Of a DNA stretch of 64,000 nt, positions 40,771 through 48,277 are shown one piece after another. The translations under genes and the position numbers were made by a program. Positions within the stretch are counted from its first letter, which is position 1. Each line of letters begins with the position of its first letter. The stretch is from Brevundimonas diminuta 470-4 (lineage in GTDB: Bacteria > Pseudomonadota > Alphaproteobacteria > Caulobacterales > Caulobacteraceae): positions 1 through 64,000 of the forward strand of contig KB291754.1 in the NCBI GenBank assembly GCA_000318405.1, given 5' to 3'. The notes below the pieces were generated by a model that was not told the DNA's origin, made no database searches, and saw nothing but the letters and a program-made list of their open reading frames with translations.

Positions 40771-41724
40771 ATGAAGCAGGGGGGCGAACAGGGCGTGCGG
40801 ATCGGCCTGTCGGCCGTGGTCATCGCCCTGCGCGAGCGTCAGGCCGTGGTGCTGACCACCCATGCCGCCGACGGCGCCGCCGCCCTGCCCTTCGGGCCGT
40901 TCGATCCGGCGCGCGACCGCACCTTTGAATTGGCCCTGCGCGCCTTCGTCACCGAGCAGACCGGCTTCCCGCTCGGCTTTGTCGAGCAGCTCTACACCTT
41001 CGGCGACGCCGGTCGCGCCGCGCCCCGCGCCACGCCGGGGCCGGAACGCGCGCGCGAAGTCTCCGTCGGCTATCTGGCCCTGACCGCCGAGGCGCCCGAC
41101 GCCCCCGGCTTCGCCTCGGGCAGGGACGCCGCCTGGACGCCCGTCTTCCACATCTTTCCCTGGGAGGACTGGCGCCAGGGCCGCCCCGCCGTCCTGGCCA
41201 GCCTGCGTTCAGACCTGGCCGACTGGGCAGGCGACGATCCCGTCCGACGCGGCCGCGCCGAGTCCCTGTTCGCCCTCTCGCCCGACGCGCGCTGGAACGA
41301 AGAGCGCGTGCTGGAACGCTATGAGCTTCTCTATGAGGCGGGTCTGGTCGCCGAGTCCGCCCGCGATCATGACCGGCCGATCCCGGCGCCTCTGGGCGAC
41401 CTGTCCATGACCTCGGACCACCGCCGCATCGTCGCCACGGGTCTGGGCCGACTGCGCTCCAAGCTGAAGTACCGCCCGGTCCTGTTCGACCTGACGCCGC
41501 CGACCTTCACCTTGTCCGCCCTGCAGAACGCAGCCGAGGCGGTGGCGGGCCTGTCCCTGCACAAACAGAACTTCCGGCGCGGCGTCGAGCGCACCGGTCT
41601 GGTCCAGCCCACAGGCGTTTTCGCCAGCGACACCGGCGGCCGCCCGGCTGAACTTTTCCGCTACATCGGCCCCGAACCGTCAGGCGGCGCCCCCTCGGGA
41701 CTGGCCCTTCCCGGACAGCGTTGA
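40771..41724 (+). CDS. Nudix-like/winged-helix transcriptional regulator (NrtR type, alphaproteobacterial NAD regulator)
   Basis: 317 residues. The N-terminal half resembles a Nudix fold (FDPARDRTFELALRAFVTEQTGF), but no complete Nudix box (GX5EX7REUXEEXGU) is seen, so it probably only binds a ligand. The C-terminal 90 residues form a winged helix: FTLSALQNAAEAVAGLSLHK, NFRRGVERTGLVQPTG, GRPAELFRYIGP. This layout is known from NrtR repressors of NAD metabolism and a longer alphaproteobacterial version. Target genes are unknown; the upstream HD phosphohydrolase is a candidate. Confidence 0.78.
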   Translation: MKQGGEQGVRIGLSAVVIALRERQAVVLTTHAADGAAALPFGPFDPARDRTFELALRAFVTEQTGFPLGFVEQLYTFGDAGRAAPRATPGPERAREVSVGYLALTAEAPDAPGFASGRDAAWTPVFHIFPWEDWRQGRPAVLASLRSDLADWAGDDPVRRGRAESLFALSPDARWNEERVLERYELLYEAGLVAESARDHDRPIPAPLGDLSMTSDHRRIVATGLGRLRSKLKYRPVLFDLTPPTFTLSALQNAAEAVAGLSLHKQNFRRGVERTGLVQPTGVFASDTGGRPAELFRYIGPEPSGGAPSGLALPGQR

Positions 41725-41821
41725 AGCGGCAGTCGATTTTCTTCGACATACGGCTTGCAGCCCGGCACGGCTTTCATTAGAGAGACCGCTCGCTCAGCCC
41801 CATTAGGGACTACCGACCCGC

Positions 41822-41911
<90 letters not shown>

Positions 41912-42136
41912 CACACTTTCCTTGCTGAAATTGTAGAACTGCGCTCCCGCCCGATAGCCTGGGTGGTTGAAGGGCAGGCGATGCCGTCTACCGGTCAGGC
42001 TCACCGGCATATCGCTCGGGCGTATGGAGTTTCCGTGAGTTCCCGTCCCGTTCCCAAACTTTTCGTGTAGCGGCGCCGTAGGAACCGGCCTCCTCCTCTG
42101 TTGCTTGATTTCACTCAACCAACACGGAGAAACGCC

Positions 42137-42349
42137 ATGACCGACGTGCAACCGAACGACCCCAACCGGGACGACGAGACCGGCCTCGACGGCGACGAGG
42201 TCGAAGCGGGCCGAGCCGCCCGGAAGGCGGCCGCCAACCAGGACCCAGGGCAGACCAGCAACCCCGCTGACCGAAGCGCGACGCCCGCAACCGGCGGCGC
42301 CGGCGCGGCTGGCGCCGGTGGTCCCAAGGGCTTTGGCACCGGAACCTGA
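42137..42349 (+). CDS. Small disordered hypothetical protein
   Basis: 70 residues. The first half is polar and acidic (MTDVQPNDPNRDDETGLDGD), the end Gly/Ala-rich (GGAGAAGAGGPKGFGTGT). No domain is recognised. ACGGAGAAA precedes the ATG. It resembles the other small hydrophilic genes of this region and is followed by a similar one. Confidence 0.6.
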   Translation: MTDVQPNDPNRDDETGLDGDEVEAGRAARKAAANQDPGQTSNPADRSATPATGGAGAAGAGGPKGFGTGT

Positions 42350-42417
42350 ACAGTCTGGAGGGGAGAGAGAGGCGCCGGCAACGACCTCCCTCTCTCCTTC
42401 TTCACAGGGAGAAGACG

Positions 42418-42636
42418 ATGACGGCAAACGATCAAGACCCCCGCAGCCCCGCTGACAAAGACAGCCTTCAGGAGCAGGCCCGCCGCGAAACCGGCGATGC
42501 AGAACGCCGGGACCGACATCCCGATCCCAGCGTCACCACCCCTCAGCCAGACGAAGACCCTGACCAACGCCGAAGGCTGGAAGAAGAAGCCGCCAAGGCG
42601 CCCGCGCCGACCGCGCCGATCGCCAACCCGGATTGA
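42418..42636 (+). CDS. Small charged hypothetical protein
   Basis: 72 residues, charged and Pro-rich, probably disordered (SLQEQARRETGDAERRDRHP, then EDPDQRRRLEEEAAKAPAPT). It has an AGGGAGAAG ribosome-binding site. No domain is recognised. Between it and the preceding gene lies a partial inverted repeat (GGAGAGAGAGG / CCTCCCTCTCTCC). Confidence 0.6.
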   Translation: MTANDQDPRSPADKDSLQEQARRETGDAERRDRHPDPSVTTPQPDEDPDQRRRLEEEAAKAPAPTAPIANPD

Positions 42637-42804
42637 GCCATTCGTTGAGAATGGCCGATATCGCTCAATATCTTGAGCATCACAGGCGCTAAATCAACGA
42701 CTTAGCCCCCGCGCAAAAAGGGCTTGTTGCATAATCCGTAATGCGGCCCACTCTCAGGCCAGCGATCCCTCAGAGAAGATCGCAGGCAGGATGGGCGGAA
42801 ACGA

Positions 42805-44250
42805 ATGGCGGCGCCATTTTCCACGGACAAGGTCTTCATCAACGGCGTATGGCGGTCCGCCGCCGGCGGCGCGACCCTGCCGATCGAGAACCCGTCGACG
42901 GGTGAGGTCATGGGCGCTCTGGCCGCCGGGACCGCCGTAGACGTGGACGCCGCCATCCGCGCCGCGCGCGCCGCCTTCGACGGAGACTGGGGCCGCATGA
43001 CGGCGGTCGAGCGCGGCCGCATCCTGGCCCGCATGAGCCGCGAGGTCGAAGCCCGCATCGACCTGCTGGCCGAGCTTGAGGCGCTGGACGTCGGAAAGCC
43101 GCTGAAGCAGGCCCGCAACGATGTGATCGCCCTGGCCCGCTATCTCGAATTCTATGCAGGCGCGGCGGACAAGCTGCACGGCGAGACCATTCCCTTCCAG
43201 GACGGCTACACCGTCTACACCCTACGCGAGCCGCACGGGGTGACGGGGCATATCATCCCCTGGAACTATCCGATGCAGATCATCGGCCGTTCGGTCGTGG
43301 CGGCCCTGTGCGTCGGCAACGCCGTAGTGCTGAAGCCCGCCGAGCAGGCGTCCCTGACGGCCCTGGCCTTCGCCCATGTCGCCGCAGACTGCGGCCTGCC
43401 CGCAGGCGCGCTGAACGTCGTGACCGGCACAGGCGCCGAAGCGGGCGCGGCGCTGGCCGCCCATCCGGGCATCAACCACCTGTCCTTCACCGGCTCGACT
43501 GGGGTGGGCGTGGCCATCCAGCAGGCGGCGGCGCTCAACGCCGTGCCGGTGACGCTGGAGCTGGGCGGCAAGTCGCCCCAGCTGGTCTTCGACGACGCCG
43601 ATCTGGACAATGCCCTGCCCTTCCTGGTCAACGCGGGCGTCCAGAACGCGGGCCAGACCTGCTCGGCCGGATCGCGCGTGCTGGTTCAGCGCGGCGTCTA
43701 TGATGAAGTCGTGCGCCGCATGGCCGAGCGCTTCGCGGCCCTGACCGTCGGTCCCGCCATGGACGACCGCGACGTCGGCCCGCTGGTGTCGAAGAAGCAG
43801 CAGGCCATGGTCGAGGGCTTCATCGACAAGGGCCGCGCCGATGGCCTGATCGTGGCGCAGGCGACGCTGGGCGACCTGCCTGAAGGCGGCGCCTATGTGG
43901 CCCCGACCCTGTTCGCCAATGTCGCGCCCGATCACCCGCTGGCGCAGCAGGAAATCTTCGGCCCGGCCGTCGTCGTCATCCCGTTCGAGACGGAGGACGA
44001 AGCCGTCGCCATCGCCAACGGCACCGACTACGGCCTCGTCGCGGGCGTATGGACCGCCGACGGCGGGCGCCAGATGCGGCTGGCGAAACAGCTGCGGGCC
44101 GGACAGGTCTTCATCAACAACTACGGCGCGGCGGGCGGGGTCGAACTGCCCTTCGGCGGCGTCGGAAAATCGGGGCACGGTCGCGAGAAGGGGTTCGAGG
44201 CGCTCTACGCCTTCACCACCCTGAAGACCGTCGCGGCCCATCACGGATAG
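42805..44250 (+). CDS. NAD(P)-dependent aldehyde dehydrogenase
   Basis: 481 residues, the normal length. Motifs: GHIIPWNYPMQIIGRSV near 148, KPAEQASLTALAFAHVA, FTGSTGVGVAI, the general base Glu in LELGGKSPQLV near 252 and the catalytic Cys in NAGQTCSAGSRV near 287. Closest in look to betaine-aldehyde / gamma-aminobutyraldehyde dehydrogenases. It could oxidise the semialdehyde made by the aminotransferase at 50.6 kb. First gene of the catabolic cluster; the SDR follows 17 bp later. Confidence 0.9.
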   Translation: MAAPFSTDKVFINGVWRSAAGGATLPIENPSTGEVMGALAAGTAVDVDAAIRAARAAFDGDWGRMTAVERGRILARMSREVEARIDLLAELEALDVGKPLKQARNDVIALARYLEFYAGAADKLHGETIPFQDGYTVYTLREPHGVTGHIIPWNYPMQIIGRSVVAALCVGNAVVLKPAEQASLTALAFAHVAADCGLPAGALNVVTGTGAEAGAALAAHPGINHLSFTGSTGVGVAIQQAAALNAVPVTLELGGKSPQLVFDDADLDNALPFLVNAGVQNAGQTCSAGSRVLVQRGVYDEVVRRMAERFAALTVGPAMDDRDVGPLVSKKQQAMVEGFIDKGRADGLIVAQATLGDLPEGGAYVAPTLFANVAPDHPLAQQEIFGPAVVVIPFETEDEAVAIANGTDYGLVAGVWTADGGRQMRLAKQLRAGQVFINNYGAAGGVELPFGGVGKSGHGREKGFEALYAFTTLKTVAAHHG

Positions 44251-44267
44251 CGCAAGGGAGTAGCGTC

Positions 44268-45032
44268 TTGGGGGAGAACAGATCGAAGCGGCTGGAGGGC
44301 AAGCGAGCGATCGTCACGGGCGGAGCCTCCGGCTTCGGCGCCGGAATCGCGCGCCGCTTCGCCGAGGAAGGCGCCCGCGTCATCGTCGCCGACCTGAACG
44401 GCGACGCCGCCCGCGCCCTGGCCGCTGAACTGGGCGACGCCGATCTGGGCGTGAAGGTCGACGTGTCCAACGCCGCCGACGTCACTACTCTGGCTGAGAC
44501 CGCGAACCGCCTGCTGGGCGGCGTCGACATCGTGGTCAACAACGCGGGCGTCGGCCACACGCCCCAGCCGCTGGACGAACTGGCGGACGAAGCCTTCGAC
44601 CGCATCGCCAACGTCAACATGCGCTCCATCTATCTGATGTCCAAGGCGTTCGTCCCGGCGATGAAGGCGCAAGGGTCAGGCGCCATCCTCAACATCGCCT
44701 CGACCGGCGGCGTCAGTCCCCGGCCCAACCTGACCTGGTACAACGCCTCCAAGGGCTGGGTCATCACGGCGACGCGGGCCATGGCGGTCGAGCTGGCCCC
44801 CTTCCAGGTGCGGGTGAACGCGCTGAACCCGGTGGCGGGCGACACCCCCCTGCTGAAGACCTTCATGGGCGCCGACACGCCTGAGGTGCGGGCCAAATTC
44901 CTGGCCTCCATTCCCATCGGCCGCTTCTCTACGCCCGAGGACATGGGCGCCGCCGCCGCCTTCCTCTGCTCCGACGACGCCTCGATGATCACCGGCGTGG
45001 CCATGGAGGTCGACGGTGGCCGCTGCATCTGA
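44268..45032 (+). CDS. Short-chain dehydrogenase/reductase
   Basis: 254 residues from a TTG start at 44268, with AAGGGAG eight bases upstream; the open frame continues further but lies inside the ALDH gene. Classical SDR: cofactor motif TGGASGFGAGIA near 17, NNAGVG near 91, catalytic Ser in NIASTGG and YxxxK in WYNASKGW. The Asp in VADLN suggests NAD(H). Substrate unknown, an alcohol or keto acid of the cluster pathway by context. Overlaps the next gene by 17 bp. Confidence 0.87.
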   Translation: MGENRSKRLEGKRAIVTGGASGFGAGIARRFAEEGARVIVADLNGDAARALAAELGDADLGVKVDVSNAADVTTLAETANRLLGGVDIVVNNAGVGHTPQPLDELADEAFDRIANVNMRSIYLMSKAFVPAMKAQGSGAILNIASTGGVSPRPNLTWYNASKGWVITATRAMAVELAPFQVRVNALNPVAGDTPLLKTFMGADTPEVRAKFLASIPIGRFSTPEDMGAAAAFLCSDDASMITGVAMEVDGGRCI

Positions 45033-46128
45033 CCGCGTGTTCAAGCTGCTGGTCCTGCCGGGCGACGGCATCGGGCCTGAGATCGTCCGCGAGACCCTGC
45101 GCATCGTCGACTGGGCCCGGAACGCCGGGCTGCGGGTTGAACTGAGCGAGGCCCTCGCAGGCGGCGCCAGCATCGACGCCGTGGGCGCGCCCATCGCCGA
45201 GGACGTGGTCGATCAGGCGCTCGCGTCGGACGCCGTCCTGTTCGGCTCCGTCGGCGGGCCGAAGTGGGACCACCTGCCCCGCGCCCAGCGGCCCGAGATG
45301 GGCATACTGCGGCTGCGTCAGGCGCTGGACCTCTACGCCAACCTGCGCCCCGCGGTCTGTTTCGACGAACTGCTGGACGCCTCGGCGCTGAAGCCCGAAC
45401 TGATCCGGGGCCTCGACATCCTGATCGTGCGCGAGGCCACGGCGGGCGTCTATTTCAGCCTGCCCCGCGCCAATGAGGTCGCCCCCGACGGCCAACGCCG
45501 CGCCTACGACACTCAAGCCTATACAGAAGCTGAGATCGCTCGCGTCTGCCGCACGGCCTTTGAACTGGCCCGCACCCGCCAGCGCCGCGTCTGCTCGGTC
45601 GACAAGGCCAACGTCATGGAGACCGGCGCCCTGTGGCGAGCCGTCGCCACCGAGGTCAGCGCCGACTATCCCGACGTGGAGCTGTCGCACATGTACGCCG
45701 ACAACTGCGCCATGCAGCTGGTCCGGCACCCGGACCAGTTCGACGTCATCGTCACCGACAACCTGTTCGGCGACATCCTGTCGGATGCGGCCGCCGCCCT
45801 GACCGGGTCGCTGGGCCTGCTGCCGTCGGCCTCCTTGTCCGGCCTTGGACAAGGCGGCCATAGCCGGGGCCTGTACGAGCCGATCCACGGCTCGGCGCCC
45901 GACATCGCCGGACAAGGCGTCGCCAACCCCATCGCCACCGTACTGTCCTTCGCCCTGTGCCTGCGCTGGTCCTTCGACCGCGCCGACCTGGCCGACAGGC
46001 TGGAACGCGCCGTTCGGCACGTCGTGTCCAGCGGCGACCGCACCCCCGATATCGCCCACCCCGGCGTCGCCGCCGTTTCCACCATTGAGATGACCGACGC
46101 GGTTCTGGCCGCCTTGGCCGCCGAGTGA
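45016..46128 (+). CDS. Isopropylmalate/isocitrate dehydrogenase family enzyme (LeuB-like)
   Basis: 370 residues from GTG at 45016, GGAGG seven bases upstream. It oxidatively decarboxylates 2-hydroxy acids with an adjacent carboxyl group. Motifs: LPGDGIGPEIV, LFGSVGGPKWDHLP, LYANLRPAVCFDELL, VREATAGVYFS, SHMYADNCAMQLV and DNLFGDILSDAAAALTGSLG (metal Asp residues), then EPIHGSAPDIAGQGVANPIA for NAD. LeuB, tartrate/D-malate dehydrogenases and similar enzymes share these. No leuA, leuC or leuD is nearby, so a catabolic 2-hydroxy-diacid substrate is as likely as isopropylmalate. Confidence 0.85.
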   Translation: MAAASDRVFKLLVLPGDGIGPEIVRETLRIVDWARNAGLRVELSEALAGGASIDAVGAPIAEDVVDQALASDAVLFGSVGGPKWDHLPRAQRPEMGILRLRQALDLYANLRPAVCFDELLDASALKPELIRGLDILIVREATAGVYFSLPRANEVAPDGQRRAYDTQAYTEAEIARVCRTAFELARTRQRRVCSVDKANVMETGALWRAVATEVSADYPDVELSHMYADNCAMQLVRHPDQFDVIVTDNLFGDILSDAAAALTGSLGLLPSASLSGLGQGGHSRGLYEPIHGSAPDIAGQGVANPIATVLSFALCLRWSFDRADLADRLERAVRHVVSSGDRTPDIAHPGVAAVSTIEMTDAVLAALAAE

Positions 46129-46138
46129 GGTTCCACCG

Positions 46139-47425
46139 ATGAGCGCCCCGACCCTGCAGACCGTCATGGACCTGATCGACGGCCGCACCGACGAACTGGT
46201 CGCCCTGACCCAGGACCTGATCCGCTTTCCCACCATCAACCCGCCGGGCGAGGCCTATCGCCCCTGCGCCGAATACATCGGCGAGCGGCTGAAGAAGCGC
46301 GGCTTCACCGTCGAATATGTGCGCGGCGAGGGCTCGCCAGGCGACAGCGACCAGTACCCGCGCACCAACGTCATCGCCCGCTGGACCGGCTCTGAACCGG
46401 GCCCTTGCGTCCACTTCAACAGCCACATCGACGTGGTCGAGGTCGGCGCGGGCTGGACCGTCGATCCGTTCGGCGGCGAGGTGAAGGACGGCCGCGTCTA
46501 TGGCCGGGGCGCCTGCGACATGAAGGGCGGGCTGGCCGCCTCCATCATCGCGGTCGAGGCCCTGATCGATTCCGGCCTGCCCCTGCCCGGCGCGCTGGAA
46601 ATCTCCGGCACGGTGGACGAGGAATCGGGCGGCTACGGCGGCGTCGCCTATCTGGCCGAGCGGGGCTGGTTCTCGGAGCCCCGCGTCAACCACGTCATCA
46701 TTCCCGAGCCGCTGAACGTGGACCGGGTCTGCATCGGCCATCGCGGCGTCTGGTGGGCCGAGATCGAGACCAAGGGCCGCATCGCCCACGGCTCCATGCC
46801 CTTCCTGGGCGACTCCGCCATCCGCCACATGGGCGCGGTGATGGAGGAGTTTGAGTCCAAGCTCTATCCCGCCATGGCCGCCCGCCATTCCGACATGCCG
46901 GTCGTGCCCGAAGGCGCCCGTCAGTCGACGATGAACATCAACTCCATCCACGGCGGTCAGGCCGAGGGCTTCGATGGCCTGCCCGCGCCCTGCGTCGCCG
47001 ATTCCAGCCGCATGATCATAGACCGCCGCTTCCTGATCGAGGAGACGCTGGAGGACGTGAAGGGCGAGGTGAAGGCCATCCTCGACGGCCTGGCGGCCCA
47101 GCGCCACGGCTTCCGCTATGAAATGCGCGACCTGTTCGAAGTGGCGCCCAGCATGGCCGACCGCGACGGCCCCGTCGCCAGCACCACCGCCGCCGCCATC
47201 GAGACGGTGCTCGGTAAAAAGGCCCAGTTCGTCTGCTCGCCCGGCACCTATGACCAGAAGCATATCGACCGCATCGGTCGGCTGAAGGACTGCATCGCCT
47301 ATGGTCCCGGCGTGCTGGATCTGGCGCACCAGCCAGACGAATGGGTCGGGATCGACGACATGACCAACTCGGCCAAGGTCATGGCCCGGGCGGCCTATGA
47401 TCTGCTGACCCGCAAGCGGAGCTGA
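46139..47425 (+). CDS. M20 family metallo-hydrolase (ArgE/DapE type deacylase)
   Basis: 428 residues. Dinuclear zinc site: HFNSHIDVVEVG near 97, GRGACDMKGGLAASI near 121, catalytic Glu pair in GTVDEESGGYGG near 158 and IIPEPLNVDR; the lid domain lies between about 205 and 330. The family cleaves N-acyl or peptide bonds at a carboxylate-bearing amino acid (N-acetylornithine, N-succinyl-diaminopimelate). In this cluster it would remove an acyl or aminoacyl group from the transported compound; the substrate is inferred. It is 10 bp after the LeuB-like gene. Confidence 0.87.
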   Translation: MSAPTLQTVMDLIDGRTDELVALTQDLIRFPTINPPGEAYRPCAEYIGERLKKRGFTVEYVRGEGSPGDSDQYPRTNVIARWTGSEPGPCVHFNSHIDVVEVGAGWTVDPFGGEVKDGRVYGRGACDMKGGLAASIIAVEALIDSGLPLPGALEISGTVDEESGGYGGVAYLAERGWFSEPRVNHVIIPEPLNVDRVCIGHRGVWWAEIETKGRIAHGSMPFLGDSAIRHMGAVMEEFESKLYPAMAARHSDMPVVPEGARQSTMNINSIHGGQAEGFDGLPAPCVADSSRMIIDRRFLIEETLEDVKGEVKAILDGLAAQRHGFRYEMRDLFEVAPSMADRDGPVASTTAAAIETVLGKKAQFVCSPGTYDQKHIDRIGRLKDCIAYGPGVLDLAHQPDEWVGIDDMTNSAKVMARAAYDLLTRKRS

Positions 47426-47429
47426 CAGG

Positions 47430-47996
47430 GTGGCGCGTGGCGACATGGAAGAAGAAAACATCATCGGCCCGCGCCTGCGCGCCCTTCGGGACCGCCTCGG
47501 CCTGTCGCAACGCGCGCTCGCCCGCAAGGCGGGGGTGCCGTCCAGCACCGTCAGCCTGGTCGAAAGCGGCCGCACCAGCCCGTCTGTCGGCTCGCTGAAA
47601 CGGCTGCTGGACGCGGCCGGCATATCGCTGGGCGACTTCTTCAGCTCGGAGTTCGAGACCCCGACCAAATACTTCTATCGCCATGACGAACTGACCGAAA
47701 TCTCGCGTGGCGAGGTCTCCTACCGTCAGTTGGGATCCAGTCAGGATTCCAGCCTTCAGATCCTGTACGAGACCTATCAGCCCGGCTCGGACAGCGGCCG
47801 GGTCATGCTGTCCCACGAAGGCGAAGAGGGCGGCATGATTATCTCGGGCCGTCTGGAAGTCACCGTCGACGGTCAGTCGCGGGTGCTGAAGGCGGGCGAA
47901 GGCTATCTGTTCCCCAGCGTCCTGCCGCACCGTTTCCGCAACATCGGCGATTGCCCCTGCGTGGTCATCAGCGCCTGCACCCCGCCGACTTTCTGA
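47430..47996 (+). CDS. XRE-cupin transcriptional regulator (PuuR-like)
   Basis: 188 residues, GTG start 4 bp after the M20 stop (an ATG five codons later is possible). HTH_3 DNA-binding domain at about 12-70: RLRALRDRLGLSQRALARKA and GVPSSTVSLVESGRTSPSVG. A C-terminal cupin at about 100-180 (GMIISGRLEVTVDGQSRVL, GYLFPSVLPHRFRNIG) probably senses a small ligand. Such regulators control polyamine, taurine or amino-acid catabolism. It is likely to regulate this cluster, perhaps from the dyads at 48010 and 51943. Confidence 0.87.
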   Translation: MARGDMEEENIIGPRLRALRDRLGLSQRALARKAGVPSSTVSLVESGRTSPSVGSLKRLLDAAGISLGDFFSSEFETPTKYFYRHDELTEISRGEVSYRQLGSSQDSSLQILYETYQPGSDSGRVMLSHEGEEGGMIISGRLEVTVDGQSRVLKAGEGYLFPSVLPHRFRNIGDCPCVVISACTPPTF

Positions 47997-48009
47997 CGGC
48001 GCCGCTGCG

Positions 48010-48036
48010 AATGATCACTATTCCGATCATTGGAAT
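48010..48036. promoter_or_regulatory. Dyad symmetry upstream of the first TonB receptor (operator candidate)
   Basis: ATTCC-GATCATT-GGAAT (48020-48036) is a 5-7-5 palindrome. It overlaps a second inverted pair AATGATC (48010-48016) / GATCATT (48025-48031). The segment is AT-rich for this genome. Read from the reverse strand it contains CCAATG, also found in the dyad before the second receptor. The remaining gap to 48277 holds the receptor promoter; I see no gene there. Confidence 0.45.
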
Positions 48037-48277
48037 ATTTTCCCCAAATCAGACAGTGATATAGGCCAACGAAGAAACAGCCTTGCCCAAAACTTCTGCG
48101 AGGCGGCTACTGATCGCTGAGGGAAGAGGGTTTTCGCGACCGGTCGCTGCAACTGCGTATAAATGCTGCATTGCGGAAGATATCGGCGGCGGAGAGAGTT
48201 CGGCGACCGGGTTGCCCCGGTCGCGACGGCTGAACGCGGCTTCAAAGACTGCGGCGGCCTCATGGGGAGGAAAGACG

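Noticed and set aside
42081-42102. GGAAC...GTT ahead of the small gene at 42137 as a sigma-EcfG promoter
   Set aside because: The spacer is only 14 nt, too short for the consensus of 16-17 before CGTT.
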